A DNA stretch of 64,000 nucleotides from Paenibacillus hunanensis (GTDB lineage: Bacteria; Bacillota; Bacilli; Paenibacillales; Paenibacillaceae). A program made the translations under genes and the position numbers. Of this stretch, positions 19,189-28,389 are shown in pieces. The notes beneath the pieces are model-generated. The model was not told where the DNA came from, searched no databases, and saw only the letters and a program-made list of their open reading frames with translations. Where the stretch lies: assembly GCF_014645615.1 (NCBI RefSeq), contig NZ_BMMB01000002.1, positions 62,001 to 126,000 of the forward strand, in the 5' to 3' direction. Position 1 is the first letter of the stretch, and each line of letters opens with the position of its first letter.

Positions 19189-20418
19189 TTATAAAATAGC
19201 AATCTCTCTGGAAAAGTAGGTGAACAGATCATATCCATCCCACACCGATCCAAAATCAAGCGCCTGACCAACGGGAACGATTCGATCAATTCCACGGTTG
19301 GGAATCTGCATCGCCCATACTGCAAGTTGCTGACGCTCAAAGCCAAAATAGCTCAGCGTCTGGTCGCGTTCATGAATATGCTGGTGAAGCTGCTGTAGCT
19401 CAGGCAGGCTATATTCCAGAAACAATCCGCCCCCGCAATGCATATCACGCAATTGGAAATCTGCTTCCTTCACTTCTACACGTATTGGTGCAGATGCATA
19501 ACCGGCCGAGACCTGTCCCGTTTGCTCCTGAGCCGCATAATAATCCGAGGTTGTCAGACGCAGCATATTCAGCGCAGGCTCATTTTTATAGTGCTCCTTA
19601 TGCAGCGCTTGCTCCAGACTATTCCAGAAGCGTTCTTTAGCCGTAGCAATCGACTCCGAAGTGCCTACCCAAAATAGCTCACGCGGAGAGGAGCATGCCA
19701 GTTGTCCATACCACAAAGCGTCATTGTAAAACTGCTTGCCGAGCACTGCCATAGCTTGCTCATCCGCTTGTATAACAGCATCAGCCGACAACACCGATTT
19801 GGAATAGCGATTAGGAAATACAAGTTCTACTGCGTTAGGAGCGAGTGGAATCGCCCGAATCGTTCTCACCGATTGGTCGCCACCCCATAGTACTCTAACA
19901 TCGCAATGCTCCGATAAATAAGCGGTATATTCCTGCTCATATCCATAGCGGACGAGCAAAGTACGTGATGCTATAGCTGTAAACTCAGGACGAGTGATCA
20001 CATCATTGATCTTACGCATCAATATATCGGTCTGCTCATTCGTACGGCGAGATAGACGAATAATATTTTTGTTCCCCGCCAGCATCGACAAAATCCATGA
20101 ATAGATAAATACAGAATCCACATTAGCAGGCGCAAAATGAATAATCGTCCCACGTGGTAGCACATATCTGTCGCTCGTACGCTGCTCATATTCTCTTTTC
20201 AATTCAAAAATATGTGCCTTACGTAGCCAATGCGCCATCGCCATCAGCTCCGGATATGCTCGCATGGAGCGATCCAGCAAAATATGCTTGGACAGTGCCT
20301 CCAGAAATTGAATGGCTGTATCCTGGAAGGGATGAAGACTAGACTGATCCACCACATGGTCAATAGCCGTTTTCCAATCTATCGTCTCCACTCTTAGATT
20401 AGGAGCAATAATCTGCAT
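19189..20418 (-). CDS. LuxC-like acyl reductase
   Basis: Resembles the LuxC fatty-acyl reductase family (aldehyde-dehydrogenase superfamily), which takes an activated acyl group and reduces it to an aldehyde with NADPH. Seen are the LuxC-type block HFAPANVDSVFIYSWILSML (about 95-114) and the likely catalytic cysteine in GQLACSSPRELF (about C242). At 409 residues it is a little shorter than LuxC of luminous bacteria. No luciferase genes are near. It is the last gene of the operon, 211 bp after the LuxE-like gene. The likely substrate is an acyl group carried by the ACP at 23789-24031; this is inferred from context. Confidence 0.82.
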   Translation of the reverse strand: MQIIAPNLRVETIDWKTAIDHVVDQSSLHPFQDTAIQFLEALSKHILLDRSMRAYPELMAMAHWLRKAHIFELKREYEQRTSDRYVLPRGTIIHFAPANVDSVFIYSWILSMLAGNKNIIRLSRRTNEQTDILMRKINDVITRPEFTAIASRTLLVRYGYEQEYTAYLSEHCDVRVLWGGDQSVRTIRAIPLAPNAVELVFPNRYSKSVLSADAVIQADEQAMAVLGKQFYNDALWYGQLACSSPRELFWVGTSESIATAKERFWNSLEQALHKEHYKNEPALNMLRLTTSDYYAAQEQTGQVSAGYASAPIRVEVKEADFQLRDMHCGGGLFLEYSLPELQQLHQHIHERDQTLSYFGFERQQLAVWAMQIPNRGIDRIVPVGQALDFGSVWDGYDLFTYFSREIAIL

Positions 20419-20449
20419 GATTCACCCACCTTACTCCACCTGTTATCGA

Positions 20450-20463
20450 CCCTATCGATAGGG
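20450..20463. repeat. 14-bp perfect palindrome between the LuxE- and LuxC-like genes
   Basis: CCCTATCGATAGGG lies 32 bp upstream of the luxC-like start, in the only sizeable gap (211 bp) of the acyl module. It may be an operator or may mark an internal promoter, but no clear -35/-10 pair was found. Nothing else is recognisable in the gap. Confidence 0.35.
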
Positions 20464-20629
20464 ATTACTTTACAGAATCCATATTAATTCCATAACTCGG
20501 AACGTACAAAAATAGCTGTTCCGATTGTTTTTGCCACCAGCTTGTATTCTTTGTTAACGATATAGTGGGCGATCTAAACTTAACGAGATGTTCTTTTCAG
20601 ACCATTCACTATCCCAGCGCTATCCTAAA

Positions 20630-21703
20630 TTAAGTTTGTAGCGTAAAGGTATCGCTACAGCCACGCAGCTCTGCTTTAGGCAATCGTCCCTCGATCGTAA
20701 AGTATTTGCCTTTGCGACCACAGCGGCAATCATCCTCTCCTACGATAGTTCCCATATCCTCTGTGAGCAAACTATGTCCAGGATAGCTACGCGGTAATAT
20801 GCTCAGAACCTGAATTAGACCCTTCTGTCCATATGGAACGACGTCCAGCGTATCTGGATCACGAACGAGCACATCAGCAAAATCAGGCGTATGCAAATGT
20901 CCTTGCTCGCATTGCATATAAATCGATCCGACTTGCTCTACCATTCCGTAATAGTTGTACACTTCTGTAAGTCCAAACTGCTCTTTTAATAGGCGACGGA
21001 ATTCCGCATCTGATACAGATTGCTCCTGTAGCTTTTTCCAGCCTCCGCCATGAATTAGCTTGCTTCCTGACAGATCCAGCTTACGGTTTCGTGCGCGATA
21101 ATATTGAAGCAGATACTCCCATATAATAAAAGTAAAACCAAATAAGAAAATCGGCTGCCCACTGTAACGCTCTAAAAATGCTTCCAGCTCCTGCTCCTGC
21201 ACTTTCATCTCATCATCTAACAGATACAAATGATGATGACCAAATTGAGAAAAGCCAATCGTCCCTGCCGATCTTGCACTAAATTGAAGACGATTTTTGA
21301 GGAAATTATTATCTACAATAATCATCGGTAATCTAGATTTGCCAAGAAAGCTACGTACAATCGTATTCAAAGCCTTCGTCTGTAAAACCGAAGTAGTGCG
21401 ATCAATATGAATTCGTGACACCTGTTGACCTGTAGTACCACTAGAATTTAACGTTTTGAAATGCTCTGAGGCTGGCATCGAGAATAGATCCAGCATTTTA
21501 AAGAGCTGCACAGGCAAGTAAGGAATATCCTCTAGCCGTGCAGCTTGTTGGGGCGTAGCCGTTTTATCGATAATCCGTTGATATGGAATGCAGTGCTGAT
21601 AATGAAATGAAGTTAGCTCGTTCAATTGCTCTAGTAGCATCGACTGCTTTGCTAGTCGATGCTGCTGATAAGGATTTTCGCTGGACAATAGCTCTTCAAT
21701 CAT
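20630..21703 (-). CDS. LuxE-like acyl-protein synthetase
   Basis: 357 residues of the LuxE/PaaK adenylate-forming type. In luminous bacteria LuxE activates fatty acid with ATP and passes the acyl group to LuxC. Seen are the P-loop-like SSGTTG (87-92), the YNYYGMVEQVGSIY segment, LLTEDMG, and the C-terminal RCGRKGKYF with a following RGCSDTF, which I recognise from LuxE proteins. The start ATG overlaps the stop of the ligase gene (TAATG), so translation is coupled. With the LuxC-like enzyme downstream it forms a complete acyl-activating and reducing pair. The acyl chain is unknown. Confidence 0.83.
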   Translation of the reverse strand: MIEELLSSENPYQQHRLAKQSMLLEQLNELTSFHYQHCIPYQRIIDKTATPQQAARLEDIPYLPVQLFKMLDLFSMPASEHFKTLNSSGTTGQQVSRIHIDRTTSVLQTKALNTIVRSFLGKSRLPMIIVDNNFLKNRLQFSARSAGTIGFSQFGHHHLYLLDDEMKVQEQELEAFLERYSGQPIFLFGFTFIIWEYLLQYYRARNRKLDLSGSKLIHGGGWKKLQEQSVSDAEFRRLLKEQFGLTEVYNYYGMVEQVGSIYMQCEQGHLHTPDFADVLVRDPDTLDVVPYGQKGLIQVLSILPRSYPGHSLLTEDMGTIVGEDDCRCGRKGKYFTIEGRLPKAELRGCSDTFTLQT

Positions 21704-23046
21704 TACTTCACCTCATTTGCTAATCGAATATAGTCTATTTTCCCACTACTTAGTCTAGGCAATTCGTCCATAAACCGAATTCGAAGACTTGTATGATGAA
21801 TGCCATATCGAAGCTTTAACTGCTGACGGATCGTTTGAAGGATTGCATCATCATGCGATGCTTCAAACGCAACTAGAAGCTGCTCATCCTGACCACTACA
21901 TGCCACCGATAACTCCAAAGACTGCTCCAGGAAACGTTCCAGATCATCCAGATTCATCCTCAAACCATATAGCTTAATGAATCTCTTCATACGTCCCAGA
22001 ATCCAGAAATATCCGTCCTCATCCTGTCTGGCAAGATCCCCTGTTTTTAACATGCCGTGTTGCTGATCACCAAGTGCCAGGTCAGCTCTCGTTTCGGCAT
22101 AGCCGAGCATCACATTAGGACCACGATACACGAGCTCCTCTGTAGCTGGATCAATTGCCAGCTCTCCGTCTGGAATAGCAATACCGATGCTACCTTGCTT
22201 GGCTTCGAGTTGATCTGGTGGTACATAGCTAATTCGTGCGGTTGCTTCAGTCTGACCATACATCACAACAAACGGAATATGATGTGTTTTAGCAAATTCA
22301 CTAAAATAAGCCGTTAATGACTGAGATAATCGTCCACCCGCCTGGGTAAAATAACGAAGCGAAGATAGCTCCATACTGGCAAAACGGAGACGATGTAGCA
22401 TCTGATACATGTAAGGGACACCTGCAAACGAAGTCGCTTCATACTGTTTAAAAGCCTTCCAGAATGCACCGCTAATTACCGATTCATCGGTGAGTAGGAT
22501 CGTTGCTCCCTGTAATAAATGGCTGTTTAGTACAGACAGTCCATAAGAATAGGCAGGCGAAAGTGTTGTAATGGGACGTTCAGCCGCAGTTATATTTAAA
22601 TAACGGGCAATTGAGGAAGCATTGGATTGTATATTTTGATAGGAAAGCTGGACGAGCTTGGGATTACCCGTCGAGCCGGAGGTAGATAACAACACTGCGA
22701 GCTGTTCATGACAGGGTGTCTGCGACTCCTGCCCCATATCTAGCCATTCACCATCGAAAATCCAATCTGGCTTATAATGCTGAACAAATTGCTGCTTGAG
22801 TGGCTCAGATAAGCCTGCATCCAGCAGCAACACAGCATCTTGCTTCTGTAAAGCGCCGAGGTAGGCAATCATACAGGAGATCGAATTACGCATATAGATA
22901 ATGCCGAATCGCTTTTGCTCTGAATGCGATAGCAGAAGATTAGCAAATGCGCTCACCTCGGCGGAAAGCTCACGATAGGTGAGTGTACGTTGTGATTGAA
23001 GCTCAATCAGAGCAGGAGTATCACCATGCTGAAGTTGCCAGAACAT
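21703..23046 (-). CDS. AMP-binding acyl ligase (acyl-CoA/ACP synthetase superfamily)
   Basis: 447-residue ANL-superfamily enzyme that should activate a carboxylate as acyl-AMP and load it on a thiol, plausibly the ACP two genes upstream. Motifs: LSTSGSTGNPK (A3, about 120-130), YGQTEATARISY (A5), KTGDLARQDEDGYFWILGR (A7/A8) and a C-terminal catalytic lysine in SSGKIDYIR. It is shorter than typical acyl-CoA synthetases (500-550), with a compact N-terminal half resembling amino-acid or small-acid activating enzymes. Its start and stop overlap its neighbours as TAATG. The substrate is not predictable by eye. Confidence 0.85.
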   Translation of the reverse strand: MFWQLQHGDTPALIELQSQRTLTYRELSAEVSAFANLLLSHSEQKRFGIIYMRNSISCMIAYLGALQKQDAVLLLDAGLSEPLKQQFVQHYKPDWIFDGEWLDMGQESQTPCHEQLAVLLSTSGSTGNPKLVQLSYQNIQSNASSIARYLNITAAERPITTLSPAYSYGLSVLNSHLLQGATILLTDESVISGAFWKAFKQYEATSFAGVPYMYQMLHRLRFASMELSSLRYFTQAGGRLSQSLTAYFSEFAKTHHIPFVVMYGQTEATARISYVPPDQLEAKQGSIGIAIPDGELAIDPATEELVYRGPNVMLGYAETRADLALGDQQHGMLKTGDLARQDEDGYFWILGRMKRFIKLYGLRMNLDDLERFLEQSLELSVACSGQDEQLLVAFEASHDDAILQTIRQQLKLRYGIHHTSLRIRFMDELPRLSSGKIDYIRLANEVK

Positions 23047-23792
23047 TAGATGACCATCCCCCCATCAACTCCAATAATTTGTCCGGTTATATATGTGGAT
23101 AGCTCTGAGCACAAAAATAGAATCGTACCAGCTACATCCTCTGGTTCACCAATGCGTCCCATTTTGATACTATCCAGACGCTCATTATATTTTTCTTCCG
23201 ATAAACCAGTAGCCAAATCTGTGCGAATAAAGCCCGGTGCAATCGCATTGACACGTATACCATATGAAGCGAGTTCTTTGGAGGCTGAGCGTGTAGCACC
23301 AATAATGCCTGCTTTGCTTGCACTGTATAATACCTGTCCCTCGCTGCCGTGTGTACCCATGATCGAAGACAGATTAACAATACTTCCACTGCGCTGTGGC
23401 TTCATTAAGCGTGCAGCATATTGTAGATGAATGATGGAAGCAGCGAGATTCACAGATAATGTCTGTTGAATCGAAGAATCGTCAATCATACCCAGCAGTC
23501 GGCTTTCCAGTATGCCTGCATTGTTCACAAGTCCATCTAGACGTCCAAATTGCTTTTTAATCTGACGAAAGGCTTCCTTTGTCGCCTGTTCATCCTGTAT
23601 ATCGTAAGCAAGCGTCAGCACATGCGAGCCGTATGTCGCTTCGATATGCTGCTGCAAGCTAGTGAGTACTTCCTGATCGCGTGCAGCCAGAGCCAGATCG
23701 GCGCCGGCTGCTGCCAGCATAATCGCAGCCTGACGTCCGATTCCTCTCGACGCTCCTGTTACGAAAATGCATTTGCCTTTCAGCGATATCAT
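23046..23792 (-). CDS. FabG-like short-chain dehydrogenase/reductase
   Basis: 248-residue classical SDR most similar in motif to 3-oxoacyl-ACP reductase. It has the NAD(P) loop TGASRGIG (12-19), NNAG (90-93), catalytic Ser142/143, Tyr156 and Lys160 (YSASK), PGFIRTD, and the terminal GQIIGVDGG. It overlaps the ACP gene by ATGA and the ligase gene by TAATG, so the three are made together. It probably reduces a beta-keto or similar carbonyl on the ACP-bound acyl group. The exact reaction is inferred from neighbours. Confidence 0.87.
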   Translation of the reverse strand: MISLKGKCIFVTGASRGIGRQAAIMLAAAGADLALAARDQEVLTSLQQHIEATYGSHVLTLAYDIQDEQATKEAFRQIKKQFGRLDGLVNNAGILESRLLGMIDDSSIQQTLSVNLAASIIHLQYAARLMKPQRSGSIVNLSSIMGTHGSEGQVLYSASKAGIIGATRSASKELASYGIRVNAIAPGFIRTDLATGLSEEKYNERLDSIKMGRIGEPEDVAGTILFLCSELSTYITGQIIGVDGGMVI

Positions 23793-24031
23793 ACAAACTC
23801 AACCTCGTATTTGCTCAATACTTCTTTTGCCTTTTCAAAAGAGCTGATGTCGATAATATCATCTGTATCTAGCATGATATCAAATTGATCATCCAGTTGT
23901 GCGACGAGCGCCATATGCGCGATCGAATCCCATTCTGGAATACTGTTATAGGTTAATGCTTCCACATTGGTGCTTTCGTTCAGGCCCAATGCTTCAATAA
24001 ATGCTGCTTTTAGCTTTTGTTCGTTATTCAT
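23789..24031 (-). CDS. Acyl carrier protein
   Basis: 80-residue acidic helical protein with the phosphopantetheine attachment serine in EWDSIAHMALV (about S36). The usual ACP motif is DSL; here it is DSI, as often found in specialised carriers. It would hold the acyl intermediate handled by the ligase, FabG-like, LuxE-like and LuxC-like enzymes that follow. The start has GGAGGGACAATA before it. It is not the housekeeping AcpP, which normally sits in the fab cluster. Confidence 0.88.
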   Translation of the reverse strand: MNNEQKLKAAFIEALGLNESTNVEALTYNSIPEWDSIAHMALVAQLDDQFDIMLDTDDIIDISSFEKAKEVLSKYEVEFV

Positions 24032-24049
24032 TATTGTCCCTCCGCATCC

Positions 24050-25246
24050 TTAGCGATTTATTCGATTTTGCTCGTAAACAGAACGTACAATATTGCAAAC
24101 ATCCTTTACATCTTCATCTGTCATTTTCGGGAACAGTGGTAATGTGATACAGGTATCATAGTAATGCTCGGCTACGGGACACAGCCCCTGGCGGTACCCT
24201 TTTTCCTGATAATAAGGCTGCAAATAAACAGGAATATAATGCACATTCACTCCGATATTCATAGCTCTGAATTGTTCAAACAACTCTCGACGTGATACGG
24301 AGAAGTATTCCGGCTCCCAGCGAATTACATACAAATGCCAGCTGGAATGAGCTTCCGGCGCCTGATAAGGGAGTACAACCCCCTCCAGCCCTGCCAGCTC
24401 ATGGTTGTATTGCTCCACAATTGCACGGCGGCGTTCAATAAATGAATCCAGCTTATCCATCTGCGAAGCACCCAGTGCCGCTTGCAAATCAGTCATACGG
24501 TAATTATAGCCCAGAGATTGCATTTCATAATACCATGGGCCATCATTACGCTGTAATTCAGCCGGATCTCGGGTCATTCCATGATTACGGAAGTGCAGCA
24601 ATTTGCGATAATAGTGCTCGTCATCTGTAACAATGATCCCACCCTCACCGCTAGTCACATGCTTAACCGGATGAAAGCTGAACATCGTCATATGTGCCCA
24701 TTTCCCAATCTTAATCCCTTTATATTCTGCTCCCAGTGAGTGCGCAGCATCTTCAATAAATACCAGATTATGTGTGTCGGCAAGCTGCTTGATACGATCT
24801 GCCTGGATAGGCTGTCCTGTAAAATCGACGCCAATAATAGCTCGCGTCTTCTCATTAATATGCTGCTCAATGTGATCAGGATCAATATTGTATGTGTGTG
24901 GATCAACATCCACAAATACTGGCGTTCCTCCCTGATATAAGACACAATTGCTGCTTGCAATAAACGTAAGCGGAGTAGTGATTACTTCATCGCCCGGCCC
25001 GATGTTAGCTGCAAAACACGCTCCATGCAAAGCAGCTGTACCATTAGTAAATGCTACCGCATAGGTGGTGCCAGCATAATCAGCTACCTTCTGTTCAAAT
25101 GCAAGAATCGATGGACCCTGAGTAATAAAGTCACCTCGCAGTACATTTACAACCGCTTCAATATCCGCATCATCCAGCCATTGCTGTCCATAGGGCAGCA
25201 TGGCATCTCTTTTTAAAGATGCTGGAGCATCATGACTATGATCCAT
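24050..25246 (-). CDS. pseC: UDP-4-keto-sugar aminotransferase, PseC type
   Basis: DegT/DnrJ/EryC1-family PLP enzyme, 398 residues. It should convert the 4-keto-L-altro intermediate from PseB to UDP-4-amino-4,6-dideoxy-N-acetyl-beta-L-altrosamine. The opening MLPYGQQWLDDADIEAVV and the block DFITQGP are typical of PseC. The PLP lysine is in FSFHPVKHVTSGEGG (about K195), with the acidic partner in IEDAAHSLG. The start ATG at 25246 follows AAGGGA. It lies between the NAD-epimerase and acp genes. A LegC-like specificity is less likely, given the pseB-pseH-pseG-pseI neighbours. Confidence 0.88.
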   Translation of the reverse strand: MDHSHDAPASLKRDAMLPYGQQWLDDADIEAVVNVLRGDFITQGPSILAFEQKVADYAGTTYAVAFTNGTAALHGACFAANIGPGDEVITTPLTFIASSNCVLYQGGTPVFVDVDPHTYNIDPDHIEQHINEKTRAIIGVDFTGQPIQADRIKQLADTHNLVFIEDAAHSLGAEYKGIKIGKWAHMTMFSFHPVKHVTSGEGGIIVTDDEHYYRKLLHFRNHGMTRDPAELQRNDGPWYYEMQSLGYNYRMTDLQAALGASQMDKLDSFIERRRAIVEQYNHELAGLEGVVLPYQAPEAHSSWHLYVIRWEPEYFSVSRRELFEQFRAMNIGVNVHYIPVYLQPYYQEKGYRQGLCPVAEHYYDTCITLPLFPKMTDEDVKDVCNIVRSVYEQNRINR

Positions 25247-25265
25247 ATCGACCCGTCCCTTCTGC

Positions 25266-26231
25266 TTACGAGTTAGTGTTTAATCCACCCTGGCGAATCC
25301 ATTCTCTCGTACGAGCAATTCCTTCTTCCAGAGATACCTCTGGCTTCCAGCCTAATAAGCGCTCAGCTTTGCTAGAATCACACAGTAGCTTTGGAATTTC
25401 ACTTTGTGGATGAATATGCTCTACATGCTTGATGCGAGCAGCATCGCCTGTAATTTGCAGTGCAAGATCGTTGATCGTGATGTCTCTGCCAAGCCCAGCA
25501 TTCACAATCTCACCATTTACTTCATCACTGAAGCCTGCTGCCACGACAAAGCGTGCACAGTCCTCTACATATAGCAGATCACGCGTTTGTGTCCCGTCAC
25601 CATAAATGTTAAGTACATTTCCATCCAGATCATTCTTTAAGAAAATAGCAACTACGCCACCTTCGCCACCGGTTTTCTGAAAAGGTCCGTAGGTATTAAA
25701 CGGACGAATAACGACCGTCGGCAATTCATACGCATAATAGTAAGACAGTACCATATTTTCAGCTGCCACCTTGGCGCCAGCATATGGAGAAGCTGGCTTT
25801 GTCGGATGGCCTTCATGAATACCTGTCGTATCATTACAGCGATCATAGACCATACAGGTGCTCATAAACACAACCTTTGTTGCATATTGACGACACTGCT
25901 CCAAAATATAGAAAGTTCCCAGCGTGTCATTATTGAATGTTGTTCTTGGATCATCAATCGAATCCTGCACATTGATAGATGCTCCCAGATGATAGCAGAT
26001 CGTAAACCGATGCTTTTCAAAAAGATCAGCCAACAATTTCTCGTCCAAAATCGTTCCTTTAATAAACTGCTGAAAATTCGGATGCTCCATATGCTCTTGA
26101 ATATTCGATTCTCGACCATTCGATAGATCATCCAGTATCCATACCTGATGCCCCTGATCAAGTAGACTTTTCGCTACCCAGCGTCCGATAAAACCTGCTC
26201 CACCTGTTAAAAGAATACGTGCCTGTTCCAA
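25266..26231 (-). CDS. NAD-dependent sugar epimerase/dehydratase, extended SDR
   Basis: 321 residues. It has the Rossmann loop TGGAGFIG (9-16), the catalytic serine in MSTCMVYD, the SPYAGAK Tyr-Lys pair and RPFNTYGP, as in UDP-sugar 4-epimerases and dehydratases. The start is TTG at 26231, whose GGGAGG ribosome binding site lies inside the end of pseI. No step of the known six-enzyme pseudaminic acid route needs it, so it may modify a precursor or make a second sugar. Its substrate is unknown. Confidence 0.85.
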   Translation of the reverse strand: MEQARILLTGGAGFIGRWVAKSLLDQGHQVWILDDLSNGRESNIQEHMEHPNFQQFIKGTILDEKLLADLFEKHRFTICYHLGASINVQDSIDDPRTTFNNDTLGTFYILEQCRQYATKVVFMSTCMVYDRCNDTTGIHEGHPTKPASPYAGAKVAAENMVLSYYYAYELPTVVIRPFNTYGPFQKTGGEGGVVAIFLKNDLDGNVLNIYGDGTQTRDLLYVEDCARFVVAAGFSDEVNGEIVNAGLGRDITINDLALQITGDAARIKHVEHIHPQSEIPKLLCDSSKAERLLGWKPEVSLEEGIARTREWIRQGGLNTNS

Positions 26232-27278
26232 TTATATAACCTCCCATGTCAAAGGTGTTCCTTTGGCAATATCACCTGTTACGGTACGACCAAGCAATTG
26301 ATCCAGATATTTCGTAGGCAAGCCCAGACCGGGTCGGATGGCTTTAACATTATTACGCGTCAGTACATCGCCTGCTTTGAGATCCTGCGAAATATATAAT
26401 GATCGACGATGCTTGAGCGAAGCTTGCTCGCGCTCTGTTGCTCCGTAGCGAATCTGCCCAAGTGCCTGCCAGGCGCGCTCTGTTTCCACAACCAGCGACT
26501 TCATTTCTTCTGGCTCCATCGAGAATGTAGCATCAACCCCACCATCTGCACGCCGCAGGGTGAAGTGCTTCTCGATCACAGTAGCACCCAGCGCTATACT
26601 TGCAACGGATACACCGACGCCCATCGTATGATCTGACATGCCCACTGGACATCCAAATAGCTGCTCCATATGGGGAAGTGTCAAAATATTTGTATTCTCC
26701 GGTGTTGCTGGATAAGTACTCGTACACTTCAATAATACAAGCTCCTTACAACCGTGCTGACGTGCCTCGCGTACCGTTTCATCCAGTTCTGCGATGGATG
26801 CCATTCCAGTAGAGATAATCATAGGCTTTCCAGTAGCTGCCACTTTGCGAATAAGCTGAATATCTGTATTTTCAAATGAAGCAATTTTGTAAGCTGGAAC
26901 ATTCAGGCTTTCCAGAAAATCAACCGCTGTTTCATCAAAAGGTGTGCTAAATACAAGAATTCCCAGCTCAGCACAGCGCTTAAAGATCGTTTCGTGCCAC
27001 TCCCAGGGTGTGTATGCCTCCTGATATAGGTTGTATAGAGAGCTTCCCTTCCACAGATTGTTCGCATCCTCGATGAAAAAGTCCCCTTCGTGAATATCGA
27101 GTGTCATCGTATCTGCTGTGTAGGTTTGCAGCTTCAATGCATCCACACCAGATGCGGCAGCAGCCTCTACAATTTGAAGTGCACGCTCTAATGATTGATT
27201 ATGATTACCGGACATTTCAGCTATAATAAATGGTTTATGATTTTTTCCGATCCATCGTTCCCCGATTTGAAATTCCAT
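26232..27278 (-). CDS. pseI: Pseudaminic acid synthase
   Basis: NeuB-family enzyme that condenses the 2,4-diacetamido hexose with phosphoenolpyruvate to make pseudaminic acid. 348 residues: a TIM-barrel catalytic domain opening FIIAEMSGNHNQSLERAL, with FSTPFDETAVDFL, GMASIAELDE and MSDHTMGVGV, then a C-terminal antifreeze-like SAF domain (about 285-348, SLYISQDLKAGDVLTRNNV). The frame is open further upstream, but AAGGGGGAACTGTA before the ATG at 27278 fixes the start, which overlaps the pseG stop (TAATG). NeuB proteins for legionaminic or sialic acid are similar; PseG and PseC alongside favour pseudaminic acid. Confidence 0.92.
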   Translation of the reverse strand: MEFQIGERWIGKNHKPFIIAEMSGNHNQSLERALQIVEAAAASGVDALKLQTYTADTMTLDIHEGDFFIEDANNLWKGSSLYNLYQEAYTPWEWHETIFKRCAELGILVFSTPFDETAVDFLESLNVPAYKIASFENTDIQLIRKVAATGKPMIISTGMASIAELDETVREARQHGCKELVLLKCTSTYPATPENTNILTLPHMEQLFGCPVGMSDHTMGVGVSVASIALGATVIEKHFTLRRADGGVDATFSMEPEEMKSLVVETERAWQALGQIRYGATEREQASLKHRRSLYISQDLKAGDVLTRNNVKAIRPGLGLPTKYLDQLLGRTVTGDIAKGTPLTWEVI

Positions 27279-28339
27279 TACAGTTCCCCCTTGATATATT
27301 CGACTACAGGATGTATATCTGCCTGCGCAGACGACATATAATTTAAACAACGATGTTGATAGATACGAAGTAGTTTCAAATCATTCATGATTGTTTTTAA
27401 CCATCCGATAAACTTTTCCTCTTCTATACATTCACTTTTACCCAAATTCCAAATCAACTTTAAACGCTCAGCTTCATACACTGACTCTAGCTGATTATCA
27501 GCCACACTAATCACAGCAGAAGGAACACCCATAAAGCATCGTTCCCACATGGTAATGCCTCCGGCGCCAATCGCTGCGTCCATCCCAAGTAATAGTGCTG
27601 CCATATCTGCCTGGTCGTAATAATCAGCTTTTGGAAATAACATACACAACTGCTGAATAACTTCTTTTTCTGTATTAGCTGGTCCAGCCACAACGTGTAA
27701 ATGGACTTGCTTTATAATCGTTGGATAATCTAATAAAACCTTTAACCATTTTTTGGTTTCATGAGTAGGATCACTGCCGCCAAAATTAAGCAAAATATGC
27801 TGAAATTTCGTAACAGTTTGGCGATGCTGACGCAACTTTGCAAATTCTGAGCGCAACAAAAGATTAGCAGGCCCCAAAAAAAGACGGCATTGCATCGGTA
27901 CCCACTTATTATATCGCTCATTCATCGCCGGATGAAGGTTTTGATCAATTAATGCTGTACAATCATGTTTTCGGTTAGCAAGATCGTCGATAACCAAAAT
28001 ATGGTTAACATGCTGCTTCAACATTTGCTCCCAGCGATAATCCAGTTGGTAATGGTCAACAATGAGCCAGTGTATCTTATAGTTACAAAGTTGCTGTATC
28101 GTTTGACGTGCATCTTCATTCCAATCCACTTTTATGGATTTAAGGGCTGATATCAATATCAGATCATGGCCTGCTTCACGAATCGCTATATTCACCTTGC
28201 CTGGTAAACCTTCCGCACATACAAAAATAATATGGCTATCAAGTGATTGTTTCAGCATTTGAGCAAGTGTTAAACAACGCATTACATGACCAATACCAAT
28301 TTGCACCGAAGCATCTACTCGAATAGCAATATTGTACAT
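27278..28339 (-). CDS. pseG: UDP-2,4-diacetamido-trideoxy-altropyranose hydrolase
   Basis: Removes UDP from the diacetamido sugar so that PseI can use it. 353 residues with the PseG opening RVDASVQIGIGHVMRCLTLA (GxGHxxRC is diagnostic of this GT-B-like hydrolase), VDHYQLD, INFGGSDPT-like LLNFGGSDPTHE, and GAGGITMWER near the donor site. AGGAGGAG 4 bases before the ATG at 28339 decides the start over an earlier in-frame codon. Coupled to pseI by TAATG. Confidence 0.92.
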   Translation of the reverse strand: MYNIAIRVDASVQIGIGHVMRCLTLAQMLKQSLDSHIIFVCAEGLPGKVNIAIREAGHDLILISALKSIKVDWNEDARQTIQQLCNYKIHWLIVDHYQLDYRWEQMLKQHVNHILVIDDLANRKHDCTALIDQNLHPAMNERYNKWVPMQCRLFLGPANLLLRSEFAKLRQHRQTVTKFQHILLNFGGSDPTHETKKWLKVLLDYPTIIKQVHLHVVAGPANTEKEVIQQLCMLFPKADYYDQADMAALLLGMDAAIGAGGITMWERCFMGVPSAVISVADNQLESVYEAERLKLIWNLGKSECIEEEKFIGWLKTIMNDLKLLRIYQHRCLNYMSSAQADIHPVVEYIKGEL

Positions 28340-28389
28340 TTTCTCCTCCTGCTTCAAGCCAATGCACCATTCATGTATATCTTCTAATG

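Noticed and set aside
19189..21703. Bioluminescence (lux) operon
   Set aside because: Only LuxC- and LuxE-like genes are present. No luciferase subunits or LuxD are nearby, and the context is flagellar glycosylation.
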